DNA from: Bacillota bacterium
GTDB taxonomy: Bacteria > Bacillota > Clostridia > Acetivibrionales > JANLFN01
Assembly (NCBI GenBank): GCA_023397675.1
Contig: JAEWTV010000017.1
Coordinates: 73,240 to 137,239 of the forward strand
Direction of reading: 5' to 3'
Length of the DNA stretch: 64,000 bases
A model generated the notes under the pieces. It searched no databases and was not told where the DNA came from. It worked only from the letters and a program-made list of their open reading frames with translations. The position numbers and the translations under genes are program-made. This document shows, piece by piece, positions 7,995-16,356 of the stretch (position 1 is its first letter; each line of letters starts with the position of its first letter).

Positions 7995-10295
7995 ATGTTC
8001 AAAAAACAATTGTCGTGGCTTTTGCTTGTTGTTTTGGTTTTCTCTTTCATCTTTGCTGGCTGTTCAAATGATAAAGATGAAAAGAAAGATGCCTCAACCA
8101 ACACCGCTGCAAGCACTAAAGCAACAAAAACATTAAGGCAGCTTGCAGATGATAACGGTATGCTGGTTACAGCTGCTGTAGAGCCAAAGTATCTTAAGGA
8201 AAAAGAGTATGCAGACACTTTGAAACGTGAGTTTAATGGAATAACTCCTGAGAACGCACTCAAGTGGGAAGTAATCCGTAAAACAAAGGATACATTTGAT
8301 TTTTCCGGTGCAGACGAGATAATGAAGTTTGCAGAGGAAAACAAAATGAAGGTTCGTGGACATAATCTCGCCTGGCATGTTGCAAACCCGGAATGGCTTG
8401 ATAAAGGTCCGTGGACTAAAGACTCGCTTCTGGCACTTTTAAAAGACCATATAACAAAAGTGGTTGACCGGTATAAAGGCAAAATATATGCCTGGGATGT
8501 TTGTAACGAGGTTGTAAGTGATGCCATACCATATACTCTCAGAGATACCGTATGGAGCAGGACAATTGGTCCGGAATACATAGAAAAGGCTTTCCAATGG
8601 GCACATGAAGCCGATCCCAATGCAAAACTAATATTGAATGAATTTGGAATGGAAGAAAAAAATGCAAAGGCTGATTATTTCTATGAACTTGTAAAAGGCC
8701 TCAAAGCAAAAGGCGTACCTATAGATGGAGTAGGATTCCAATTCCATATAGATATAGAAAACATACCTGATATGGCAAGCGTTTACGAAAATGTTAAAAG
8801 GTTTGCCGACCTTGGATTACTTGTTGATTTTACCGAGGTTGATGTACGCATAAATTCTGAAGTTAATGCTGCAATACTTAAAAAACAGGCTCAGGTATAT
8901 TCAGATTTAATGAGGATTGCCTTAAGCTTCGATTCAAGCAAAGTATATGCTATGTGGGGAATGACAGATAAATATTCCTGGATACCCAAATCATATCCTA
9001 ACAGCAGCTCAGGGCATATTTTCAGTGATGATTATAAGCCAAAGCCCGCCTATGATGCTTTAGTTAAGGATTTAGGTAACGGTCGCAAGGGAGCCAATTT
9101 TGATCAGAGAATAAAGGAACTTGCAGCGAGCAGAAATATTATACCTGCTTTCAAATGCAATCCAGCCAAAAAGGCACCTGTTATAGATGGTTCAACAGGC
9201 AGCGACGAATGGAAGGACGCAGTAGTATATAGATTTGCATATAACCAGCTTGATAGTGATACACGGCCTCCTAAAGATCTTAAAAACTTCTATGGTGAAT
9301 GGCGGGTTCTGTATGATAAAAATACTCTTTACGGATTAATAAACCGTGAAGATGATGTAACAACCACTGATCAGGGCAGCACATATCAGAACGACTGTAT
9401 AGAATTATTCATGGAGGAAAATGGGGTATTCAACCAGCTTCGTTCAGTAGTAGGGCAGAATGGCTGGGAAGATAATCCAATGCAGGGTAAACGAACCGTG
9501 AAATGGAGTAAGGACGGTAAAGTATGTGAGTTTTCAATAGAAATGACTCAAAGTGATCTTACGGGTTCAACTATAGGTTGGAATATCGCATTAACCGACA
9601 ATGATGCTTCAGCCCAAAGGAGCCGTCAAGTATATCCATTCCCCGGAAGCAACCAGAGTTATACGGGTAAAGACCTTGGGGCTCTTACGTTCATAAGCGA
9701 TACCCCTAAACCGGTTGATAAAAACAGGATCGTTCCTCCTTTCATGGCAAGAAAACCTTGGGTAGCCCCTAAAGTAGATGGAGTTATAGATGAAGGTGAG
9801 TATTCTATGGCATACCAATATATCTTTGCATATAACCAGCTTGATACCATGAATCAATGTGCTCCTAAAGATCTTAAGGACATATACGGCGACTGGAGAA
9901 TATTTTTCGATGGTAACAAGATATACGGCGCAGTTACCCGGCAGGATGATAAGACGGTAACAGATAAAACCGATCCTCTTCTCAATGACAATATAGAGCT
10001 TGTGTTTAAAATTGATGGAAAAGTATCAAAGTTTGTTTCTGTTATAGGTAAGGATTTTGAGAAGAATGATTCAGGTATGAATGCCAAGGCTGTATGGAAT
10101 TCTGATGGAACAGTCATGGAGTTTACAATTGAACTTCCGATTGCTGATTTATCCGAACAGTCAGTAGGCTTTAATATTTCGCTTACCGATAACGATGGAG
10201 GCGATAAGATTAAATGGAAGCTTTATCCGATACCCGGAGATTGCAGCGGAGATGACACAAAGAGCTTATCCGATCTTTATTTCTCCGTAGTATAA
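7995..10295 (+). CDS. GH10 endo-1,4-beta-xylanase lipoprotein with two CBM9-like modules
   Basis: Hydrolyses xylan outside the cell. The 766-residue protein begins with a lipoprotein signal peptide: basic MFKK, hydrophobic core, and a lipobox ending in Cys23 (FIFAGC), followed by a short Lys/Ser/Thr/Ala linker. Residues 45-360 are a GH10 barrel with the acid/base Glu172 in WDVCNEVV and the nucleophile Glu281 in VDFTEVDVR. Two related modules follow (about 385-560 and 575-766), each with DGxxxxxEW/EY and FAYNQLD near its start, as in CBM9-type carbohydrate-binding domains. There is no dockerin or S-layer domain, so it should stay tethered to the membrane and act on oligomers reaching the cell surface, not as a cellulosome part. 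Confidence 0.93.
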   Translation: MFKKQLSWLLLVVLVFSFIFAGCSNDKDEKKDASTNTAASTKATKTLRQLADDNGMLVTAAVEPKYLKEKEYADTLKREFNGITPENALKWEVIRKTKDTFDFSGADEIMKFAEENKMKVRGHNLAWHVANPEWLDKGPWTKDSLLALLKDHITKVVDRYKGKIYAWDVCNEVVSDAIPYTLRDTVWSRTIGPEYIEKAFQWAHEADPNAKLILNEFGMEEKNAKADYFYELVKGLKAKGVPIDGVGFQFHIDIENIPDMASVYENVKRFADLGLLVDFTEVDVRINSEVNAAILKKQAQVYSDLMRIALSFDSSKVYAMWGMTDKYSWIPKSYPNSSSGHIFSDDYKPKPAYDALVKDLGNGRKGANFDQRIKELAASRNIIPAFKCNPAKKAPVIDGSTGSDEWKDAVVYRFAYNQLDSDTRPPKDLKNFYGEWRVLYDKNTLYGLINREDDVTTTDQGSTYQNDCIELFMEENGVFNQLRSVVGQNGWEDNPMQGKRTVKWSKDGKVCEFSIEMTQSDLTGSTIGWNIALTDNDASAQRSRQVYPFPGSNQSYTGKDLGALTFISDTPKPVDKNRIVPPFMARKPWVAPKVDGVIDEGEYSMAYQYIFAYNQLDTMNQCAPKDLKDIYGDWRIFFDGNKIYGAVTRQDDKTVTDKTDPLLNDNIELVFKIDGKVSKFVSVIGKDFEKNDSGMNAKAVWNSDGTVMEFTIELPIADLSEQSVGFNISLTDNDGGDKIKWKLYPIPGDCSGDDTKSLSDLYFSVV

Positions 10296-10308
10296 ACCAA
10301 ATCATCGA

Positions 10309-10337
10309 AGAAGGCCTAACAAGGCCTTCTTTTTTTG
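10309..10337 (+). terminator. terminator of the xylanase gene
   Basis: An 8-bp stem AGAAGGCC/GGCCTTCT (10309-10316 with 10323-10330) with a 6-base loop is followed by a T run, 13 bases past the stop codon. Confidence 0.9.
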
Positions 10338-10420
10338 TGCCTTAATAACACCTGCACTATTATATAGAGCAGTTCATATTATGTATGAGATATTATGTGA
10401 ACTTAGTGGAAGGTGGTTGG

Positions 10421-11308
10421 ATGTCTACTTCATCAAGGCTAACAGAAGTGTTTAATAAATCAAATGAAATTACATTTAATAATAATTCAAAATATATTTT
10501 TTTCAGTGACTGCCACCGGGGGGATAACAGTAAAGCAGATAATTTCGCTCCCAACAAGGATATTTATTTAAAAGCGATGGAGCATTACTATGCAAAGGGT
10601 TATTCCTATATAGAAATCGGTGATGGTGATGACCTTTGGGAAAATACTCATTTCTCAAGAATTTTTAAGGCTCATCAGGACGTATATGAGCTTCTGAGGA
10701 AATTTCATTCAGAAGGACGCTTCTATATGATATATGGAAACCATGACATTTATAAAAAAAGCAGTAATTTTATAAGAAAAAATCTCTATGAATATTACAA
10801 CAGCAAAACTGACAGCTTTGAACCTCTCTTCGATGATATCAAAGTTCACGAAGGCCTTATTCTAAGATATAAAGACACTCCCAACAAGATCTTTGTTGTT
10901 CATGGCAACCAGGGAGAAATTATGAATGATACACTGTGGCCTATTGCATGTTTTGTTACCAGATATGTGTGGAGAAGGATGGAACTTATACGCGGCAGGG
11001 GTAATGGCGGATACAGGAGTGCTGAAAGAATGTACCGGATTAAGAGCAATATAACAAACTGGATAAACGCCAACAATCAGATGATTATTACCGGACATAC
11101 CCATTACATTGCTTTTTCACATCCAGGAGACCCGCCATATTTCAATGACGGCTGTTGTGTATATAAAGGATTCATTACCGGAATAGAAATCGAGAACGGT
11201 GAAATCAAGCTTGTTAAATGGAGCCGGAATGAAGACAGATTTGAAAAAGCCTCCATAATTCATGAAGTTATTGCAGGACCCGAGAAGCTTGAGGATTTCT
11301 TTAGATAA
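10421..11308 (+). CDS. calcineurin-like metallophosphoesterase
   Basis: Soluble binuclear metal phosphoesterase of 295 residues. The five metal-binding motifs are visible in order: SDCHRGD, GDGDDLWE, YGNHDIY, VVHGNQGE and ITGHTHY. The acidic DGDD in place of the usual GDxx makes the second motif slightly unusual. The start was placed at the internal ATG (MSTSSRLTEV), which has GGAAGGTGG just upstream; the 12-residue-longer version lacks a ribosome site. The general form resembles UDP-2,3-diacylglucosamine-hydrolase-like and other class III phosphatases, but substrate cannot be decided. It stands between a xylanase terminator and a cell-wall peptidase gene and may be transcribed with the latter. 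Confidence 0.85.
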   Translation: MSTSSRLTEVFNKSNEITFNNNSKYIFFSDCHRGDNSKADNFAPNKDIYLKAMEHYYAKGYSYIEIGDGDDLWENTHFSRIFKAHQDVYELLRKFHSEGRFYMIYGNHDIYKKSSNFIRKNLYEYYNSKTDSFEPLFDDIKVHEGLILRYKDTPNKIFVVHGNQGEIMNDTLWPIACFVTRYVWRRMELIRGRGNGGYRSAERMYRIKSNITNWINANNQMIITGHTHYIAFSHPGDPPYFNDGCCVYKGFITGIEIENGEIKLVKWSRNEDRFEKASIIHEVIAGPEKLEDFFR

Positions 11309-11383
11309 CCCTGATAGCTTATAAAATCACATTTTGCTAACTGTCAAAATAATATAATATAAAGATGTTTTAGGAGAATGAAA

Positions 11384-12658
11384 ATGCAAACCGTTATGCT
11401 TGGTTCAACCGGCCCGGATGTAAAGCTTTTGCAGGCTGTGCTTGCAAACATAGGATACTACAGAGGTAATACTGACGGCTACTTTGGTCCACAAACTCAA
11501 AGCTCCGTAATAGCCTTTCAAAGGAGCAACGGTTTACTGCCTGATGGTGTTGTAGGACCTGCAACCTGGGGTGCGCTGGACAGATATTTAAGGGGATATG
11601 AACGATATACAATAAGACCTGGCGATACCTTCTACTCACTTGCAAGACGTTACTATACAACACTTAATGCAATCCTTACTGCAAACCCTGGTCTTAATCC
11701 TAATTATCTTCAGGTAGGACAGCAGATAATTATTCCTTATGGCTATGATGTAGTCTTTCAGGGGCTTGATTATACATATGAAATACTTGAAATACAAATC
11801 TCGGGTCTTAGGGCAAGGTATCCTTTTTTAGAGGTTGGAACCATTGGAAATAGTGTACTTGGGAACAACTTATACTATATACGTATAGGAAGAGGGAACA
11901 ACAGAGTATCATATAATGCATCTCACCATGCCAACGAATCGGTAACAACCCCTCTGCTTATGAGATTTATAGAACAGTTCAGCAAAGCATATTCGAGAGG
12001 TGTAAATCTGAGAGGGTATAATCTTGCAAGCATATATAACTACAGCAGCATGTTCCTTATACCAATGGTTAACCCCGACGGTGTAAATCTGGTTAATTAC
12101 TGGCCTAATTACCCGAGTCACCAGTATTATGAGGCTGCTAAAATAAACACTACAGGGCGTCCGCTTCCTTCCGTGTGGAAGGCCAATATAAGAGGAACGG
12201 ACCTCAATTTGAATTACCCTGCCTTATGGGAAAGAGAAAAGGAACTTGAGGAACAGCAAGGAATAACGGGACCTGCGCCAAGGGATTACGGCGGACCCAG
12301 CCTATTATCCGAACCCGAATCACAAGCTATGCACAGCTTTACAATTCAAACAGGCTTTAACCTGGTAATAGCTTATCATACACAAGGCGAAGTGATATAC
12401 TACCAGTTTGAAAACCTCGCCCCACCACAATCACTTACAATAGCTCAACAATTCAGCCGTGCAAGCGGCTATACAGTAGCAACAAATCCTGGTGAAGCCT
12501 CATATGCAGGCTATAAGGACTGGTTTATACAGGACTTTGGGAAACCCGGATTTACTATTGAAGTAGGCAGGGGAACAAACCCTGTTCCAGCCTCACAGCT
12601 ACCGGCTATATATCGGCAAAACGAAGAAATTCTTTTGCTCGGGGCACTTGTAACATAA
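11384..12658 (+). CDS. M14-family gamma-D-glutamyl-L-diamino acid peptidase with PG-binding and LysM domains
   Basis: Cuts peptidoglycan stem peptides. About 424 residues: an N-terminal peptidoglycan-binding-1 repeat (residues 5-68, ending GVVGPATWGALDRYL), one LysM domain (about 74-120, YTIRPGDTFYSLA to QIIIPYG), then a zinc carboxypeptidase M14 domain with the HxxE zinc pair in HHANES, the substrate-site NPDGVN, the third zinc His in IAYHTQGE and the catalytic Glu in FTIEVGRG. The architecture is that of Lysinibacillus sphaericus endopeptidase I. There is no signal peptide, suggesting a mother-cell or spore-cortex role. I chose the second ATG because AGGAG lies seven bases before it and only one base before the first. 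Confidence 0.9.
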   Translation: MQTVMLGSTGPDVKLLQAVLANIGYYRGNTDGYFGPQTQSSVIAFQRSNGLLPDGVVGPATWGALDRYLRGYERYTIRPGDTFYSLARRYYTTLNAILTANPGLNPNYLQVGQQIIIPYGYDVVFQGLDYTYEILEIQISGLRARYPFLEVGTIGNSVLGNNLYYIRIGRGNNRVSYNASHHANESVTTPLLMRFIEQFSKAYSRGVNLRGYNLASIYNYSSMFLIPMVNPDGVNLVNYWPNYPSHQYYEAAKINTTGRPLPSVWKANIRGTDLNLNYPALWEREKELEEQQGITGPAPRDYGGPSLLSEPESQAMHSFTIQTGFNLVIAYHTQGEVIYYQFENLAPPQSLTIAQQFSRASGYTVATNPGEASYAGYKDWFIQDFGKPGFTIEVGRGTNPVPASQLPAIYRQNEEILLLGALVT

Positions 12659-12666
12659 AAAGGCAC

Positions 12667-12703
12667 TGAAAAAGGCCCGTATTTTCAACGGGCCTTACAT
12701 TTT
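12667..12703. terminator. bidirectional terminator between convergent genes
   Basis: A 9-bp stem AAGGCCCGT/ACGGGCCTT (12672-12680 with 12688-12696) lies between the M14 peptidase stop and the downstream end of the minus-strand PLP enzyme gene, with T-rich stretches on both sides. Confidence 0.85.
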
Positions 12704-12715
12704 CATAAATGTGTG

Positions 12716-13852
12716 TTATACTTCCAATGCCTGCTTCAAATCTTCAATTATATCTTCTACTGCCTCTATACCAACTGAAAGTCTTAAAAGCTTGTCATCC
12801 ACTCCAAGCTGGTTTCTTATCTCTTCAGGTATAGCAGCATGTGTCTGAAGCATTGGGTATGTAATAAGGCTCTCCACACCCCCCAGGCTTTCAGCATAAA
12901 AAATCATTTTAAGTCTGCTTAAAAGTGCTTCGATAATAGCTGCATCCTTTACGGAAAAAGATATCATTGCACCAAACCCTGATGACTGCCTTTTTGAAAT
13001 TTCATATCCCTGGTGGTCGGGAAAACCAATGTAATAAACCTTATCAATCTTATCATTGCCACGCAGCCACTTTGCAACCTCAAAAGCATTCTGCTGCTGT
13101 TTTTCGAGTCTTACTGCAAGAGTTTTTATTCCTCTCAACACAAGCCAGCTATCAAAGGGTGCAAGAATTGCCCCTTCGGACTTCTGTATGAGTTGAAAAC
13201 GTTCTGCAAGGCTGTTATCTTTTACTATAACAAAACCAGCAAGAGCATCATTGTGCCCTCCAAGATATTTTGTTCCGCTGTGTATAACTATATCGGCGCC
13301 CAGTCCAAGCGGTTGTTGAAAGTAGGGCGTTAAAAAAGTATTATCAACAATCATCAAAATCCCTGTTGAAGCAAGCAATTCGCTTACAGCATTTAAATCT
13401 GTAACCCTCATCATTGGATTTGAAGGTGTCTCTATAAAACATGCCTTTGTATTAGGCTTTATGGCAGTTTTTATACTACTCACAAAGCTTGTATCTATAT
13501 AAGAAAATTCTATTCCATATTTTCTGTATATCTCTTCAAAAAGTCTGAAAGTACCGCCGTACAAATCGCTGGAAACAATAATATGATCACCCGGATTAAA
13601 AAGGGTTAAGGTTGTTGAAACAGCTGCCATTCCACTAGAAAAAGCAAACGCATAGCTTCCATTCTCAAGGCTTGCCATAGTCCTTTCAAGCTCCTCCCTT
13701 GTAGGGTTTTGAAGTCTTGAATAATCATAACCTGTAGACTGGTTTAAGCCAGGGTGCCTGAAGGTAGCACTCTGATATATCGGAAAGCTGACGGCACCTG
13801 TAAACGGATCGTTGCCTTTACAGCCATGAACCACCTTTGAACTTATATCCAT
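12716..13852 (-). CDS. cystathionine gamma-synthase/lyase family PLP enzyme
   Basis: Trans-sulfuration enzyme of the Cys/Met metabolism PLP family, 378 residues, the standard MetB/MetC/Mgl length. Visible sites: the YxR substrate/PLP block in GYDYSRLQNPT, GMAAVST of the phosphate-binding loop, Asp170 in IVDNTF, and Schiff-base Lys195 in IHSGTKYLGGHND. GHNDALAGF is common in cystathionine gamma-synthase and gamma-lyase; sequence inspection alone does not separate synthase, lyase and methionine gamma-lyase. An AAGGAG site precedes the start. It is about 8 kb from metY, so both direct sulfhydrylation and a trans-sulfuration-type enzyme are encoded nearby. Confidence 0.85.
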   Translation of the reverse strand: MDISSKVVHGCKGNDPFTGAVSFPIYQSATFRHPGLNQSTGYDYSRLQNPTREELERTMASLENGSYAFAFSSGMAAVSTTLTLFNPGDHIIVSSDLYGGTFRLFEEIYRKYGIEFSYIDTSFVSSIKTAIKPNTKACFIETPSNPMMRVTDLNAVSELLASTGILMIVDNTFLTPYFQQPLGLGADIVIHSGTKYLGGHNDALAGFVIVKDNSLAERFQLIQKSEGAILAPFDSWLVLRGIKTLAVRLEKQQQNAFEVAKWLRGNDKIDKVYYIGFPDHQGYEISKRQSSGFGAMISFSVKDAAIIEALLSRLKMIFYAESLGGVESLITYPMLQTHAAIPEEIRNQLGVDDKLLRLSVGIEAVEDIIEDLKQALEV

Positions 13853-13945
13853 ATAAATATCTCCTTAATAAATACCAAAGTAATCCTATATGTTTTATAT
13901 AATATAGGTGTATGAAACTATTGTCAATATAAATTAAGGATTGTT

Positions 13946-15847
13946 TCAGTTTTTTGAGTTTTCAATTTTCTCGGCAAGTTCATTTAGATAAATCCATCTG
14001 TCCATGACATCATTCAGTTTCTGTTCAATTGCTTCCTTTTCAGAAATGAGTTTTTGAAGCAGCTCAAAATCAGACGCCGCTTCATTTATGGAGTTTTCAA
14101 TATTTTTCAGCTGTTCCTCTAATTTAGCTATAATATCGTCAATTTGCGAAAATTCCTTCTGCTCATTAAAGGTAAACTTTAATGGTCTGGCTTTATTATA
14201 GCTCTGACTGTTATCCTTGTCTTTCCGTGTCTCTTTTGAATCCGTTTCAGGCTTTTGTTCACCCAAATATTCCTGGTAATCGGAATAATTGCCCTCAAAC
14301 TGCTTTATCAACCCGTTTCCCACAAAAACAAACAGTTTTTCCGCAACCCTATCAAGAAAATACCTGTCATGGGAGACAGAAATAACTGCTCCAGGAAAAC
14401 TGTCAAGATAATCCTCCAATATTGTAAGTGTTTGAATATCCAGATCATTTGTAGGTTCATCAAGCAAAAGTACATTAGGGGCTCCCATTAGCACACGCAA
14501 TAAGTACAGGCGCCGCTTTTCACCGCCTGAAAGTTTGGATAAAGGAGTCCACTGAGTTTCGGGAGGAAAAAGAAACCTTTCAAGCATTTGTGATGCCGTT
14601 ATAGTCCCTTCAGAGGTCGAAATGAATTCGGCTTCTTCCCTGATATATTCTATAACTCTGAGGTTATCATCCATTTCATTATTTTCCTGAGCAAAATAAC
14701 CAATCTTAACAGTAGAACCTGTTTCAACTGTTCCCCTGTCAGGTTTAATACAGCCAGCAATTATCTTTAGCAAAGTAGACTTGCCAAAACCGTTAGGACC
14801 GATTATTCCTACACGATCGCCCCTCAATAAAATATAGCTTAAATCATCAATAAATTTATTACCTGAGAAATCCTTGCCAATACCGTTCATTTCAACAATT
14901 TTTTTACCCAGCCTGGATGAACCGGCAGTTATTTCTACTTTATCCGAAACATTAATAGTTTTCTCATTATTAAGCTTATCAAATCTATCCAATCTTGCTT
15001 TTTGTTTGGTTGACCGGGCTTTTGCACCTCGTTTGACCCATTCCAGCTCATTCCTGATAAGATTAAGACGTTTTCTCTCAGAGGCCTGCTCAAGATCTTC
15101 TCTTTCCATTTTCATTTGGAGGTATTTTGAATAATTAGCCTGGTAGCTGTACAGCTTTCCTCTGTCCAGTTCTATTATCCGGTTAGCTACCCTGTCAAGA
15201 AAATACCTGTCATGGGTAACCATCAGCAAAGCTCCTTTATGAAGACTTAGACTTTTTTCAAGCCACTCTACCGTTTCATTATCGATATGATTTGTAGGCT
15301 CATCAAGAATAAGCAGGTCCACTTTGTGTATAAGGGCAGCTGCCATTGCAACTCTTTTCTTCTGTCCACCGGAAAGCTTTGAAATTACGGCCTGAAAATC
15401 AGAAATACCCAGCCTTGTAAGAATGCTTTTAGCTTCATTCTCTACAGTCCATGCGCCTGCAGAATCCATACTCTGAGTATATTTTAGTAGTATCTTCTGG
15501 TTCTCATCATTTTGATTTTCAGCATAATTATGCAATGCAGCTTCATATTCCCTTATAAGCTTCATCACAGGGGTATCCCCCGAAAAAATATGAGAAAGAA
15601 CCGTTTCATCTTCATTGAATACAGGGGTCTGAGGCAAATATCCTGTTTGTATACCGTTTGCTTTGATAATATTGCCCGAGTCAGGTTCTTCAACCCCGGC
15701 AATTACTTTAAGAAGTGTACTTTTCCCGGTACCGTTTATTCCTATAAGCCCTATTCTCTCGCCCTCATTGATCCCTAATGAGATATCACTGAATAAGACC
15801 TTTTCGCTATAGCTTTTTGAAATTTTCTCTGCAGAAAGTATGTTCAA
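13946..15847 (-). CDS. ABC-F family ATPase (ribosome-associated type)
   Basis: Cytoplasmic protein of 633 residues with two complete ABC cassettes and no membrane segment, the ABC-F layout. Cassette 1: GINGTGKST, LSGGQKKRV, LILDEPTNHID; cassette 2: GPNGFGKST, LSGGEKRRL, LLLDEPTNDLD. A charged linker (residues about 235-300) separates them and a coiled-coil tail (about 550-633) follows. ABC-F proteins act on the ribosome E site as translation factors or antibiotic-protection proteins; the YdiF/Uup-like tail fits a housekeeping member. The start is probably TTG at 15847 (MNILSAEKISKSY), with AGGTGA five bases upstream; a GTG nine bases earlier overlaps the ribosome site. Confidence 0.9.
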   Translation of the reverse strand: MNILSAEKISKSYSEKVLFSDISLGINEGERIGLIGINGTGKSTLLKVIAGVEEPDSGNIIKANGIQTGYLPQTPVFNEDETVLSHIFSGDTPVMKLIREYEAALHNYAENQNDENQKILLKYTQSMDSAGAWTVENEAKSILTRLGISDFQAVISKLSGGQKKRVAMAAALIHKVDLLILDEPTNHIDNETVEWLEKSLSLHKGALLMVTHDRYFLDRVANRIIELDRGKLYSYQANYSKYLQMKMEREDLEQASERKRLNLIRNELEWVKRGAKARSTKQKARLDRFDKLNNEKTINVSDKVEITAGSSRLGKKIVEMNGIGKDFSGNKFIDDLSYILLRGDRVGIIGPNGFGKSTLLKIIAGCIKPDRGTVETGSTVKIGYFAQENNEMDDNLRVIEYIREEAEFISTSEGTITASQMLERFLFPPETQWTPLSKLSGGEKRRLYLLRVLMGAPNVLLLDEPTNDLDIQTLTILEDYLDSFPGAVISVSHDRYFLDRVAEKLFVFVGNGLIKQFEGNYSDYQEYLGEQKPETDSKETRKDKDNSQSYNKARPLKFTFNEQKEFSQIDDIIAKLEEQLKNIENSINEAASDFELLQKLISEKEAIEQKLNDVMDRWIYLNELAEKIENSKN

Positions 15848-15952
15848 ATTCTTCACCTATATAGTTTTTCTTTTCATTATACAGTAAAAAAGCACTTGAT
15901 ACTAATCTCAAATAGAAAGCCCTGTAAAATATTTTATTGTTTAATATAAAGA

Positions 15953-15970
15953 GCAGCTGTAAACAGCTGC
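15953..15970 (-). terminator. terminator-like hairpin after the SHOCT gene
   Basis: An 8-bp GCAGCTGT/ACAGCTGC stem with a very short loop directly follows the SHOCT gene. The downstream tract on the minus strand is only partly T-rich, so termination may be weak. Confidence 0.5.
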
Positions 15971-15979
15971 CCGATTTTG

Positions 15980-16216
15980 CTATCTTCTTAATATTTCTGC
16001 TTTCTTTTTCTGATATTCCTCATCCGAAATCTCGCCCTTTGCATATCTCTCATTGAGAATTGAAAGAGCATAGTTATTAATGTTACTGCTTGTTTGATTG
16101 CCGGAACGCTGTATATATCTTACCAGTGCAACTATAACCAAAACAGCTATTATACCCATAACAGCCATCATTATCATTCCATAGCCCATCATCCCATATC
16201 CATAATAGCCCATCAT
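15980..16216 (-). CDS. SHOCT-domain small membrane protein
   Basis: About 78 residues: a Met/Gly/Tyr-rich head (MMGYYGYGMMGYGM), one membrane helix (about 13-33), and a C-terminal SHOCT motif (LNERYAKGEISDEEYQKKK) of the kind found on many small bacterial membrane proteins. The Met-rich head could bind copper(I), and the gene lies at the end of the copper cluster, so a role as a membrane copper-associated protein is plausible but unproven. Start chosen at the first of two ATGs after AGGTGA. Confidence 0.75.
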   Translation of the reverse strand: MMGYYGYGMMGYGMIMMAVMGIIAVLVIVALVRYIQRSGNQTSSNINNYALSILNERYAKGEISDEEYQKKKAEILRR

Positions 16217-16356
16217 AATAATCACCTCATGGTTTATAAAGCTCATTTTTTCTAGTTTCTATACTGTAATCATATGTAAACGGTTTTTTCTCGTATAAAT
16301 ACAAAAGGATCGGAAAACAAGAATCCGCTCCCCAGTATAAATTCCAAACAAGAGAT

